DNA of 64,000 bases from Paenibacillus sp. FSL H8-0332 (GTDB lineage: Bacteria; Bacillota; Bacilli; Paenibacillales; Paenibacillaceae), in contig NZ_CP150145.1 in NCBI RefSeq assembly GCF_037963835.1, positions 6,510,001 through 6,574,000 on the forward strand, in the 5' to 3' direction. Shown one piece after another: positions 1 through 9,221 of the stretch. The notes beneath the pieces were generated by a model. That model had not been told where the DNA came from. It did not search any database and saw only the letters and a list, made by a program, of their open reading frames with translations. Within the stretch, counting starts at the first letter, position 1. The number at the start of each line of letters is the position of its first letter. Position numbers and translations under genes: made by a program.

Positions 1-3000
1 AGTCAACAGACTGGCAGCGGTACCCAGAACAATATTGGTGAACCCAAAGTAGCCAAGACCCACAATCAGTACTTCACTCTGGATCTGGAAGACCGGACAG
101 TTGTTCCCTGGTACAACACCATCAGCGAATCAGGTGATGCAACCAAACGGACTCCCGATGACAGTTGGAACCATTACTACACCTATTCCAAAGGAAACGT
201 AACCTATTCAGGAACCGGCCATCTGTTTGGCTCTAATCTTTCGAGTAGCGAGTCTGTGTTCCCGGAGTGGGAACAGAAGCTTTTTGTTAACACGATGTAC
301 AGAGCATTTATGGGTGCTAACCACGCTCCCAGCATCACTGCATATTCACCTATTGAAGGAACCGTTATTCCGTCCTATCAAGATAAGCTGACTGTAAGCT
401 ATTCGGTAGCCGATCTCGATTTGAAGGACCGCACTCTGACCACTAATCTGAAGTTCATCGTGAACGGAACAGAATTGACCAGCCCGGACTATATGATCCA
501 CAACCGGCGTGTAGGATCTGAAGAAACCATTACTCAGACCTTCAAGAACCCGCTTAGCGAGAGTGGCAATATTGAAATCATGATCACAGCACAAGATGAC
601 CAAGGCGCTTCCGCTTCACCAGTTATAATCCCATTGACTGTCTCAAAGGTGGAGTCCTCTTTATCCATAAACAGAAGCCAATCCGCCACCAAAATAGGTC
701 GGGACAAGCTGGTAACAATAGATTATAGCATTGCTCCAAAAACTTTAAGGCTAGAGGATGTTCAACCTCAATACCAAGGGAAAAACAACCTGTTAATTTC
801 CGGCTTGCGCTATGATGAAAAATTCGCTCCAAATCTTGAATTTGAGGGAGAATCACTACCGCAAGGGTTCACAAAGACCGGAAATCTCAGTGAAGGTTAC
901 ACTATAAAAGGAACTTTTGAGAATATCACTTTTCAGTTAACAACAATCGATGGTAAGCAGTACTATAAGCCGGTTAATCCTCACAGTACGTCTGACCCGC
1001 TTATATATAAATTCACCCTAAGCTTCAAACCTAAGGCAGCGGAGAAATATATACTGGATAACTCCAGCATTATGTTCGAGGATATCCATGCCCCCGCAGA
1101 ATCTGTACCTACGGCAGTACCTACAGCGGCTCCTACTGTTGCAGCAACACCGACTCCGACACCTACTCCGGCTCCTGTTCCAACTGTAGCACCTCCGGTG
1201 TTCCCGGGTTCTACAGCGCCTATTTCGGCTCTGGGGGTTGCTAAGGATTATTCAGTGTATATCCTGGAGGATATTGATTATTCATCTACTTCTTTTCAGA
1301 ATAAAGCACGTACAGCAGCGGGTGGTAATTTTACAACTCCAAATCTGACCTTGGGTGGAAATTTACCTGAAAGTGAATCAGGAGCAACTCTTGTAGTCGG
1401 CGGTAACATAAACTGGTCATCTAATAACGGAAGTATGCGAGGCAAAGCGTATTACGGAGGCAAAGTAATTGCTATTGCAGAAGCCTACAAAAATAAGGTT
1501 TTCCTTGATACATCACTGCCATTTGCCCAAGTTAACCAGCATTTAAAGAATCTCTCTAGCTATTTGGGCCATTTACCAGGCACTAATGTTACCTCCGTCT
1601 TAGCAAACGGCAGAAATGACTTTACTCTTAACGGAACAGACCCAAATCTAAATATTTTTAATGTTACTCTCAAGGATAGCTCTAAATCTATCAGTGCTGT
1701 GAACATAAATGCACCAGCCGGTTCTACAGTAGTTATTAATATATCAGGCAAATCAGCAAGCTTTGGTAACGGCTCTATTAACCACGAGAATGTTGCCAAC
1801 GATCACATTATCTTCAACTTTTATGAAGCTGAAACTCTTGTTTCGCAATATTATGCTATAGATCAGTCGATTTTGGCTCCTTTAGCAACACTCTCATTAA
1901 CAGGAACTTATAATGGAACAATAATTGCTAAAAAACTGCAACCTATTGGTGGAGGAATTGATATCGGTGGTGTAAATCCCTTTAATGGAAATTTGCCTGA
2001 AATGCCTGCCGCAACCACAGCACCAACCGCAGTCCCTACAGCGACTGCTACACCTGCAGCTACAGTAACAGTTACACCAGTACCTACTGCTAGTGCCACG
2101 CCAACCGTGATGCCGACAGCTACACCTGTTCCAACAACTGTGACTATGAAGTTTTTAGCTGTTAATCTGGAAGTGATTATTGAGATTACTTCAATTGTGG
2201 TACACGATGAATATATACTGGTTGATCAAAAGTTATCGCTCCCGTCAATCACAACTATTCTGCCTGACGATGTAGATGCGAAGGACCGGACTCTTCAGTG
2301 GACTATCGTAAGCGGCAAAGATTTCATTAAATTCATAAGCGACGGTATGATCCAAGCAATTGCGCCGGGCGAAGCAGAGATTCTGGCTTCAGTTCAAGAT
2401 GGAAGCAAGGTTGTCAGCAATATAGCCAGGATTACTGTAACAGCCCCTATCCCGCCTGAGCCTATACGTACCATTGAGCTTACCGGAGATACTTCAGGAA
2501 CCGCCAATACCCCAATTCATTTGAATGCTGTATACACCAGCAATCCAGTTGAGACGGATATAACCTATAAGTGGACAATCACAGATGGGAATGGCAACAA
2601 CGTTAATCAATACCTGACAACGAGTGGTCCAACTTCACCTACGGGAACCTTTAATGCACCGCAGAGTGGGATTTATACTATCACAGTAACTGCATACAGC
2701 AATAGTAATACGGCTGGCTCCCCGGCCATCAAGACCATTGCCATCACCAATCCTTTAAGAGACTTTATAATCGATAGTGCTGACAGTGTTTTTGTTGGTA
2801 AATTCATAGAGATGAGTCTAAAGGACTTCGCTCCTGATAACGCAGATGATGCCTTCGATATCCATTGGAGCTTAGTTGGAGATGGTGCTCAATATGCAAG
2901 CTTAACCAAAGCCCCAGACGATACGAATGACACTAAGTATATTTTAACTGGCATCAAAGCAAAGGATACTGTCACTGTTTCAGTCACAGCAGGAGACATT

Positions 3001-3345
3001 ACTAGGATTAAGAAAATTAAGATCGAACCTCTGGTTCTTACGGATATCCAGTTTACCGGCACTATCGTGGAGATGAACGTTGGCGAAACCAGACATCTGG
3101 ACCAGCTTCTCTGGTTCTCGCCAAGAGAGATTACTCTAAATGATGTTCGGGATCAATTGGATTGGACAAGTACTTTCTCTGGAATTGCCTCCTTCCAAAC
3201 TCCTGTTACTGCAGACAATCGGGGGATAATTCATGCACACAAAAGCGGAAGTACACTTGTAACTGTGCAGTATGCTAACAACCCCCTGATCAAAACAACT
3301 ATACTTGTCAAAGTATATCCTCTTGATACGGATGACCGTTACTAA
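1..3345 (+). CDS. Large secreted surface protein with a choice-of-anchor A domain (5' end outside window)
   Basis: The frame is open from base 1, so the gene is truncated at its 5' end; 1114 residues are visible. The first ~110 residues (HNQYFTLDLED, WNHYYTYSKGN, FPEWEQKLFVNTMYRAF) look to me like the DUF5057 family, from memory. Ig-like segments follow, then a Pro/Thr/Ala linker (about nt 1090-1200). A block from about nt 1228 to 2005 matches the choice-of-anchor A pattern (LGVAKDYSVYILED, AAGGN, LVVGGN, APAGSTVVINISG, ending NPFNGNLPE). A second Thr/Pro linker (nt 2008-2145) leads to Big/PKD-like domains. No C-terminal anchor motif such as LPXTG is visible. It converges on the prepilin-like genes, so a role as adhesin or appendage partner is inference. 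Confidence 0.75.
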   Translation, partial: SQQTGSGTQNNIGEPKVAKTHNQYFTLDLEDRTVVPWYNTISESGDATKRTPDDSWNHYYTYSKGNVTYSGTGHLFGSNLSSSESVFPEWEQKLFVNTMYRAFMGANHAPSITAYSPIEGTVIPSYQDKLTVSYSVADLDLKDRTLTTNLKFIVNGTELTSPDYMIHNRRVGSEETITQTFKNPLSESGNIEIMITAQDDQGASASPVIIPLTVSKVESSLSINRSQSATKIGRDKLVTIDYSIAPKTLRLEDVQPQYQGKNNLLISGLRYDEKFAPNLEFEGESLPQGFTKTGNLSEGYTIKGTFENITFQLTTIDGKQYYKPVNPHSTSDPLIYKFTLSFKPKAAEKYILDNSSIMFEDIHAPAESVPTAVPTAAPTVAATPTPTPTPAPVPTVAPPVFPGSTAPISALGVAKDYSVYILEDIDYSSTSFQNKARTAAGGNFTTPNLTLGGNLPESESGATLVVGGNINWSSNNGSMRGKAYYGGKVIAIAEAYKNKVFLDTSLPFAQVNQHLKNLSSYLGHLPGTNVTSVLANGRNDFTLNGTDPNLNIFNVTLKDSSKSISAVNINAPAGSTVVINISGKSASFGNGSINHENVANDHIIFNFYEAETLVSQYYAIDQSILAPLATLSLTGTYNGTIIAKKLQPIGGGIDIGGVNPFNGNLPEMPAATTAPTAVPTATATPAATVTVTPVPTASATPTVMPTATPVPTTVTMKFLAVNLEVIIEITSIVVHDEYILVDQKLSLPSITTILPDDVDAKDRTLQWTIVSGKDFIKFISDGMIQAIAPGEAEILASVQDGSKVVSNIARITVTAPIPPEPIRTIELTGDTSGTANTPIHLNAVYTSNPVETDITYKWTITDGNGNNVNQYLTTSGPTSPTGTFNAPQSGIYTITVTAYSNSNTAGSPAIKTIAITNPLRDFIIDSADSVFVGKFIEMSLKDFAPDNADDAFDIHWSLVGDGAQYASLTKAPDDTNDTKYILTGIKAKDTVTVSVTAGDITRIKKIKIEPLVLTDIQFTGTIVEMNVGETRHLDQLLWFSPREITLNDVRDQLDWTSTFSGIASFQTPVTADNRGIIHAHKSGSTLVTVQYANNPLIKTTILVKVYPLDTDDRY

Positions 3346-3365
3346 GGAAACTAAATTACAATATT

Positions 3366-3415
3366 AAAAGGAGCCTTTGGGCGCAGTGGATAATGCCGCG
3401 AAAAGGCTCCTTTTA
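3366..3415. terminator. Bidirectional intrinsic terminator
   Basis: AAAAGGAGCC and GGCTCCTTTT form an A/T-flanked hairpin between the convergent surface-protein gene and the PilX-like gene, so it can terminate both. Confidence 0.8.
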
Positions 3416-3428
3416 ATGATGTATAACG

Positions 3429-5306
3429 TCAATTTACCAGTTGCATAGGTCCGACATTTACATTGACGGTTTGCACTCTGGGTAAGCTGGATTGCTGATT
3501 CTCATAGATATCCGGTTTATAATCTATCACAAAACGCTCTGGAGCTGCCGCTTGGTTAATGATTAGCCTGCCAGCATTGCTTGGAAGAGGCTCCATAACA
3601 TTACCTTTCACTGCATGGACAGTCAGATCATCTTTAGCAAAAAAACCGCCGATCAGGTGGAACATAGAGCCCACGCCATACAATTCACCACTGGAGTCTG
3701 TATAAAAGAAAGCTTCCATCGTTTCCTCTGCACTTGGTTCGTTCACAGCAAAGGCGTGCAGGCGGTTGATAAGCACTTTCCCTTTGGAGATCAGGACCAG
3801 TTCTTTGGTTTCCAGGTCATTACCCTGAAGTCCCCGAATATTTGCATCCTCAACCGTTGTATCACCTAACACCAGCAACGTCGAATCAAACTTAACGTTG
3901 CCTTTGATCTTAACATTGCCGGTAACTAATATATTAGCCCGGACTGGTAAAAAATCCGGTTTAAAGTTATTGATCTCCAAATTCCCGGCAACGATGAACC
4001 AGCGGGGCATACTCCCGCTTTTGGGATCAATCTCATTGGACGGTCCCTCCCGGTAAAACAATTTCTTGTAATCCAAACCATCGACAAGCAAATTTCCGTT
4101 AAAAACAACTGTGGAATCCAAGTTCTCCAACTGCTGTAGTTTCTCATTGTATATTTCAAGATCCCTTTGATACTGCTCAAGGACAGCTTCCTCGGCATCC
4201 GGAAGCACTTTATCTGGAGCTATCGGCATCCCTTGAATATGTGTGACCTCCGAACGCCCGATAATCCAAGAATTTAAGTCTGCAATGCCTTTGTTGTATT
4301 CTCCACGCATACTGTTTCTTAATGATTTTTGGGTAAAATCATCCTTAGAGGTGGACAGCCCCTGAGCCAGCTTATCAAAAAACGACTCCTCAACGTTGAT
4401 TTGGACAAATTTATTTTCCTCCTTAATTTTGATGTTAGCCGGATTCACATGCAGAATCTTAGCCAATATATCATTCCTTGCGCTCTCTGTTTCAGGCAGG
4501 GAGGTCATCGTATCTTCTTGATCTTCTGACAGGATACTCTCTTTCGGCTGGAAATTCTCTTTATACTTGATGTTGCTCATTGCTTGAACATGTACCTCAC
4601 CCGGGGCTGACCCATTCGCATTACTCATGATGATAGGGAAATCCAAGGTGACTTCAGGATATCTATGTCCCAAGTAAGTGTACCAAGGTGTATTCGTTAT
4701 CAGCAGCTTCTCTCCGGCATACACATTGCCCTTAAGCACAGGAGCTCCATTCAGCCTTAGAGTCTTCTCTGAGCCGAAAACATACTTCAGGAAGTCTGGA
4801 TAACTGTCTATAATAACCTGTTGCCTCAGTGTCCGTTCCACTCCGTTGACCACAGCCTTGGAGCTGATATTGATCGTATATTGGATAGATTGTTTTTTGA
4901 TTTTTTTGTCTTTAGTATCATCATACTTGATGCCATCCACCGAACCCCTGCTGGTAGATTGTAATTCTGTAGCTACTTTCAGACTGGACTTATTGCCATC
5001 CAGCTTCGCAAGAATTACTCCCAGGCTTTCCGGGTCAATATCCTCCAGCTGTAATCCCTTCAGCTCGGATTGAATATAGGCCGCAGCTTCATTAAGTCCT
5101 TTTTGCGCAAGATGCAGGGACTGTACGTCACTCTCCCTTGTTTCACTTCTTTGGGCTCCTCCAATGGTTGCACCTAGAACTGCTAATCCGAGAATTGTGA
5201 GCAGGAGGACAATAAACATTACCAGTACGAGTGCAGAGCCTTCTTCTGACTTCATGCGGGAGAACCACTCCGCCGGTCTGCTCCTATTCTTAAACCATAA
5301 TCCCAT
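3429..5306 (-). CDS. PilX-like pilus assembly protein with bactofilin-like repeats
   Basis: 625 residues. The N-terminus has a short basic leader and then EEGSALVLVMFIVLLLTIL (from residue 21), which is the PilX/type IV pilin-like pattern of a Gly followed by a long hydrophobic helix. After a mixed alpha region, roughly residues 400-500 contain short beta repeats (LVTGNVKIKGNVKFDSTLLV) like bactofilin or other polymer-forming beta-helices. It is the last gene of a three-gene minus-strand set, 15 bp after the second prepilin gene, and probably an accessory pseudopilin of a type IV pilus or competence-like machine. The large extracellular C-terminus is unusual; PilX proteins of Gram-negatives are much shorter. 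The assembly genes (ATPase, platform protein) are not in the window. Confidence 0.7.
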   Translation of the reverse strand: MGLWFKNRSRPAEWFSRMKSEEGSALVLVMFIVLLLTILGLAVLGATIGGAQRSETRESDVQSLHLAQKGLNEAAAYIQSELKGLQLEDIDPESLGVILAKLDGNKSSLKVATELQSTSRGSVDGIKYDDTKDKKIKKQSIQYTINISSKAVVNGVERTLRQQVIIDSYPDFLKYVFGSEKTLRLNGAPVLKGNVYAGEKLLITNTPWYTYLGHRYPEVTLDFPIIMSNANGSAPGEVHVQAMSNIKYKENFQPKESILSEDQEDTMTSLPETESARNDILAKILHVNPANIKIKEENKFVQINVEESFFDKLAQGLSTSKDDFTQKSLRNSMRGEYNKGIADLNSWIIGRSEVTHIQGMPIAPDKVLPDAEEAVLEQYQRDLEIYNEKLQQLENLDSTVVFNGNLLVDGLDYKKLFYREGPSNEIDPKSGSMPRWFIVAGNLEINNFKPDFLPVRANILVTGNVKIKGNVKFDSTLLVLGDTTVEDANIRGLQGNDLETKELVLISKGKVLINRLHAFAVNEPSAEETMEAFFYTDSSGELYGVGSMFHLIGGFFAKDDLTVHAVKGNVMEPLPSNAGRLIINQAAAPERFVIDYKPDIYENQQSSLPRVQTVNVNVGPMQLVN

Positions 5307-5321
5307 TTCTGCCCACCGCTC

Positions 5322-5909
5322 CTAGAATCCGAATTTGCTCTCAACCACAAGCTGCCGTCTGGTATCTCCACGTTCTAAAGTCAGAGAAAGCTTGATACTT
5401 AGCAGGCCACTCTCACAAGGCTGGATTGAATTTGCACTGCATTCCAAGCTCATTGAAGAATTCGGGTCCAACATTGAATCTGTCGAAGTCCGTGTATTAT
5501 ATGTATCTGCTGATGTTGGAGTAGTTACGTCACCTACGGAATTTGGAGTTGATATGGGTTCTGTTTTTGAAAGCTCATTAATCACTAACTGCCCGCCGGA
5601 TATGCCTATTGCTACTTCATCGATCCCACCGCTAACATTATCTCTGCGCAGAAGTATGGTCTTATTCACTTCATCAGAAGAAATAGTGTTTGGAGCAAAA
5701 GTATAGATTTCAGTAATAATGGCAGACATCAGTAAGTCACTTTCATCCCTCAACGTATTCTCCATAGTCACTCTCTGATAACTCTGCACGCCAAACGTCA
5801 TTACTCCATAGACCAGTGCGGATACCAGAGAAAATAAAGACAACGCTGCAATGAGCTCTATAAGCGTAAAGCCTTGTTCTTTGCGGAGAAGATCAACGAA
5901 TTTTCTCAT
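5322..5909 (-). CDS. Type IV prepilin-like protein (second of two)
   Basis: 195 residues from an ATG at 5909. The leader MRKFVDLLRKEQ ends in G13 followed by FTLIEL, giving the class III signal G|F with Glu at +5, then a ~20-residue hydrophobic helix. A longer open frame exists upstream, but this start puts the prepilin motif at the N-terminus and overlaps the end of the preceding gene by 17 bp, suggesting translational coupling. The pilin part (ITEIYTFAPNTISSDEVNK) has no pair of C-terminal cysteines. Probably a minor pseudopilin processed by PilD/ComC-type peptidase; its partner machine is outside the window. Confidence 0.75.
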   Translation of the reverse strand: MRKFVDLLRKEQGFTLIELIAALSLFSLVSALVYGVMTFGVQSYQRVTMENTLRDESDLLMSAIITEIYTFAPNTISSDEVNKTILLRRDNVSGGIDEVAIGISGGQLVINELSKTEPISTPNSVGDVTTPTSADTYNTRTSTDSMLDPNSSMSLECSANSIQPCESGLLSIKLSLTLERGDTRRQLVVESKFGF

Positions 5910-6498
5910 CTGTAATATATCCCTCCACAACGGTCTCCTTAGCATTTGTTCTAACCTGAATGGAATCCCGCACTCTGACCCGAACCGGCAAAAGGTACTC
6001 AGCAGTAGCCTTCTCAACAGCATCCGATGAATGTATCATTCCCGTATGCAGAGTAGACTGATATTCAATATCTATCTGATAACTGATGTTATTAATCGTA
6101 GGATTCAGTACCTTCGCCAAAGTGTTCACATCGCTCACCGCAGTACTGTAGACGCTGCAGCTCACTGTTGTCTCTGTCAACGGAACACAGCCGGAGGCCT
6201 GAATCGCAGGGTGACCTATAATTTCAGGTTCTGCTCCTGAAGCAGGTTTCCCTTTAAGGTACAGCTCAAGCTTCTGAAAATCCTGCTTCTCCATATAAAA
6301 CAAAGCGTTCCGCGCCAGATTGACCATGATCGTCTTGTTCTGGTTGGATTTGGAGTAGGATAGCGCGTGGGTGAAGTATGAGGTCAGCACCAGGGACACT
6401 ATCGACAAAATGACGATGGAGGCCAGCACCTCGATCAAGGTGAAGCCCGCTTCCTTGCCCCGCTCGCGGCTGCGGTTCCATGGGTCTTTCCAGGACAT
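5893..6498 (-). CDS. Type IV prepilin-like protein (first of two)
   Basis: 201 residues. MSWKDPWNRSRERGKEAG is followed by FTLIEVLASIVILSIVSLVL, so prepilin cleavage is predicted at G18|F19 with Glu at +5. Two cysteines (ASGCVPLTETTVSCSVYS) could form a disulfide loop. It is the first gene of the minus-strand pilin set, and a 264-bp divergent region separates it from the plus-strand esterase. Resembles PulG/GspI- or ComG-type minor pilins; the exact class is not decidable by eye. Confidence 0.75.
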   Translation of the reverse strand: MSWKDPWNRSRERGKEAGFTLIEVLASIVILSIVSLVLTSYFTHALSYSKSNQNKTIMVNLARNALFYMEKQDFQKLELYLKGKPASGAEPEIIGHPAIQASGCVPLTETTVSCSVYSTAVSDVNTLAKVLNPTINNISYQIDIEYQSTLHTGMIHSSDAVEKATAEYLLPVRVRVRDSIQVRTNAKETVVEGYITDEKIR

Positions 6499-6762
6499 TG
6501 TGTTCGCTCCCTATACTCTATTGGATTCAATTATGGATAGTTCCCACGCAGCAGAATATCGGCTTCTCTCACCCTCTGGCCGGAGTACATCCATGTCTTC
6601 AGTCCTGTGTCCTTGCGTATTTCTATGAATCTTTCTACCTACTTCCATTATATTCTTTCTCCTCCGGCAGCAGCAATGCTTGCGGACAATAAATCTGGAG
6701 AAATCTACAATTTATATCAGGTGGGGGCTGTGCTATCATGTGGGCAGAAAGGGGATACGTAA

Positions 6763-7548
6763 ATGGCTTTGATTGAATGTAAATTTTATTCGGAGGTGCT
6801 GGGGCTCAGTACTTCGATGACTGTCATTCTGCCGCAGCAGACCACTACGCAGATCGGAATGAGCAATGTCTCCAAAGGGACCTTACACCCCACCCTGTAC
6901 CTGCTGCACGGCCTGTCTGATGATGATTCGATCTGGCTCCGCCGGACTTCGATTGAGCGTTATGTGGCGGAGATGGGTATCGCCGTAGTTATGCCGCAGG
7001 TACACCGCAGCTTCTACACGGATATGAAGGCAGGAGGACAGTATTGGACGTTTATCAGTGAGGAATTACCGGCGCTGGCCCGTTCCTTCTTCCCCCTGTC
7101 TCCAAAACGTGAGGATAACTTCGTAGCAGGGCTGTCGATGGGCGGTTATGGGGCGATGAAGCTGGGACTGCGCAAGCCGAAGGACTGGGCCGCTGCAGCA
7201 AGTCTGTCGGGAGCGCTCGATATGGCGCATAATTACTTGAACTTTGAAGATTCAGCGCAGAAATCCAAGGATTATCTGCAGGTTTTTGGAGACAAGGACA
7301 TTACAGGCACTCCAGAAGACCTGCTGTGGCTGCTTCAGGAAGTTAACCGCTCCAAAGGGCCGAAGCCGCTTCTCTATCAGTGCTGTGGCACCGAGGATTT
7401 CCTCTATGAGGACAATCAGGTCTTCCGTAAGGCCTGCGCCAAGACCAAGCTGTCTCTAACTTATGAGGAGGGGCCGGGCCAGCATGAGTGGGGGTATTGG
7501 GATACCAAGATCCGCGATGTGCTGAAGTGGCTGCCGCTAAGCAAGTAG
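6763..7548 (+). CDS. Esterase family alpha/beta hydrolase (tributyrin-esterase-like)
   Basis: 261 residues, ATG start with a good ribosome site (AAAGGGG, 8 bases upstream). Family features: an oxyanion-hole region YLLHGLSDDDSIW (about residue 48), nucleophile elbow GLSMGGYGAMKLGL (Ser near 129), an acidic residue in CCGTEDFLYEDN and a terminal His in GQHEWGYWD. The pattern is that of the EstA/S-formylglutathione-hydrolase-like esterase family, cytoplasmic because no signal peptide is seen. Physiological substrate unknown; likely short acyl esters. It stands alone on the plus strand and ends at a shared terminator. Confidence 0.85.
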   Translation: MALIECKFYSEVLGLSTSMTVILPQQTTTQIGMSNVSKGTLHPTLYLLHGLSDDDSIWLRRTSIERYVAEMGIAVVMPQVHRSFYTDMKAGGQYWTFISEELPALARSFFPLSPKREDNFVAGLSMGGYGAMKLGLRKPKDWAAAASLSGALDMAHNYLNFEDSAQKSKDYLQVFGDKDITGTPEDLLWLLQEVNRSKGPKPLLYQCCGTEDFLYEDNQVFRKACAKTKLSLTYEEGPGQHEWGYWDTKIRDVLKWLPLSK

Positions 7549-7629
7549 AATCTTCCAGATTGTAAGCGGATACGGATCATTCCCGTAAGCTTCTACTGGG
7601 GTGCGGAGAATATAACCTTATTATCGCTC

Positions 7630-7684
7630 AAAAAAAGACTGTCCTACCGCATCTAACCGATGCTGAGTAGAGACAGTCTTTCGT
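7630..7684. terminator. Bidirectional terminator between the esterase gene and argH
   Basis: Arms AAAGACTGTC (7634) and GACAGTCTTT (7672), extended by CTAC/GTAG and GCAT/ATGC inside, with an A-run on the left and T-rich sequence on the right. Confidence 0.85.
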
Positions 7685-7719
7685 TTATCCTCTAGTTTCG
7701 CCTTCAGGCTCTACTAGTC

Positions 7720-9135
7720 TTACTCCGCAGCATGTCCATGCTGCTTCACCCATTCACCCGCAGCCGTCAGGTCCGCTTCGGCCCGCCCGATGGCGGCCTG
7801 CACCTGAACCGTGGCGGTACCGCCGTAGACATTACGTGCGTTCACAACAGCCTCGGGCTGGAGCACCGCATAGATCTGGTCGTCGAACAGCGGGGAGAAC
7901 TGCTTGAATTCGTCCAACGTCAGATCCAGCAGGAACTTGCCCTCGTTGATGCAATACAGGACTGTCTTGCCGATCACCTCATGCGCCTGACGGAACGGCA
8001 GGCCTTTGCCTACCAGGAAGTCGGCGATATCGGTCGCGTTGGAGAAGTCGGTATTCACCGCTTCGCGCATCCGCGCCTTGTTCACCGTCATGGTGGAGAT
8101 CATCGGTGCGAACAGCTGCAAAGCCCCTGTAAGGGTAGCTACGGTATCGAACATGCCTTCCTTATCTTCCTGCATGTCCTTGTTATAGGCCAGCGGAAGT
8201 GACTTCAGCACAGTCAGGAGTCCGATCAGGTTGCCGTAGACACGGCCGGTTTTGCCGCGTACCAGCTCCGGTACATCCGGGTTCTTCTTCTGCGGCATGA
8301 TGCTGCTGCCGGTGCAGAAGGCATCGTCCAGCTCCACGAAGCTGAATTCGGTGCTGCTCCACAGCACCAGCTCTTCGCTAAGACGGGACAGGTGAGTCAT
8401 CACCAGCGAAGCATTCGCCAGGAACTCCACGATGAAGTCGCGGTCACTGACTGCATCCAGACTGTTCTCATAGACCCCGTCGAAGCCAAGCTGCTCGGCC
8501 ACGAAGTGGCGGTCAATCGGGAACGTCGTTCCCGCCAGCGCCCCGGCACCCAGCGGCAGCACATTAATCCGCTTGTAGCTGTCCGTCAGGCGCTCCGCAT
8601 CGCGGCGGAACATCGATACGTAGGCCAGCAGATGATGCGCGAACAGAATCGGCTGTGCCCGCTGCAGGTGGGTATATCCCGGAACGATGGTCTCCAGGTT
8701 ATCCTTGGCCTGCCCGATCAGCGCACCCTGCAGCTCATGCAGCAGCGCTACCAGCTCCACCACGCGGTTACGCAAGTAGAGGTGCATATCCGTAGCTACC
8801 TGATCGTTACGGCTGCGGCCGGTGTGCAGCTTACCGCCGACCGGGCCGATCTCTTCGATCAGGTTCTTTTCAATATTCATGTGGATATCTTCATCGGCAA
8901 CCGAGAACACGATCTCTCCCGCACGTACCTTGTCCAGCACCTTCGCGAGCCCATTCTTGATCGTCTCGACATCCTCCTGCGGTAGAATTCCGCATTTGCC
9001 CAGCATCGTGACATGTGCCAGACTGCCCTGCACATCCTCTTCTGCCAGCACTTTATCGAACTCGATAGAAGCCGTATATTCCTCTACCAGCTTGTTCGTT
9101 CCTTTGGTAAAACGTCCGCCCCACAGCTTGCTCAC
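7720..9135 (-). CDS. argH: Argininosuccinate lyase
   Basis: 471 residues, normal for the family. It splits argininosuccinate into arginine and fumarate, the last step of arginine synthesis. The fumarase/lyase signature GSSIMPQKKNP is present, as are the N-terminal LWGGRFTKGTNK and HTGRSRNDQVATD motifs. The start is GTG at 9135 with GAGGAGG eight bases upstream. Last gene of the minus-strand arginine cluster, 86 bp after argG, ending at the bidirectional terminator. Confidence 0.97.
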   Translation of the reverse strand: MSKLWGGRFTKGTNKLVEEYTASIEFDKVLAEEDVQGSLAHVTMLGKCGILPQEDVETIKNGLAKVLDKVRAGEIVFSVADEDIHMNIEKNLIEEIGPVGGKLHTGRSRNDQVATDMHLYLRNRVVELVALLHELQGALIGQAKDNLETIVPGYTHLQRAQPILFAHHLLAYVSMFRRDAERLTDSYKRINVLPLGAGALAGTTFPIDRHFVAEQLGFDGVYENSLDAVSDRDFIVEFLANASLVMTHLSRLSEELVLWSSTEFSFVELDDAFCTGSSIMPQKKNPDVPELVRGKTGRVYGNLIGLLTVLKSLPLAYNKDMQEDKEGMFDTVATLTGALQLFAPMISTMTVNKARMREAVNTDFSNATDIADFLVGKGLPFRQAHEVIGKTVLYCINEGKFLLDLTLDEFKQFSPLFDDQIYAVLQPEAVVNARNVYGGTATVQVQAAIGRAEADLTAAGEWVKQHGHAAE

Positions 9136-9160
9136 CTGTTGTTCCTCCTCGATGGACGTT

Positions 9161-9201
9161 AGAAGGGCCGCCCCTGTCCGGTTGGGAGGAACGGCCTTCT
9201 T
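9161..9201 (-). other. Intercistronic hairpin between argG and argH
   Basis: AGAAGG-CCG and CGGCCTTCT arms with a ~20-base loop. There is no T-run after it on the minus strand, so it is more likely an mRNA processing or stability element than a terminator. Confidence 0.4.
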
Positions 9202-9221
9202 GTGTCCGCTTTTATATGCTG

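Noticed and set aside
2008..2145. Thr/Pro/Ala-coding repeats (also 1090-1200, 23400-23520 and 49790-49870) as tandem DNA repeats
   Set aside because: They are low-complexity linkers of secreted proteins, not regular repeat units or a CRISPR array.
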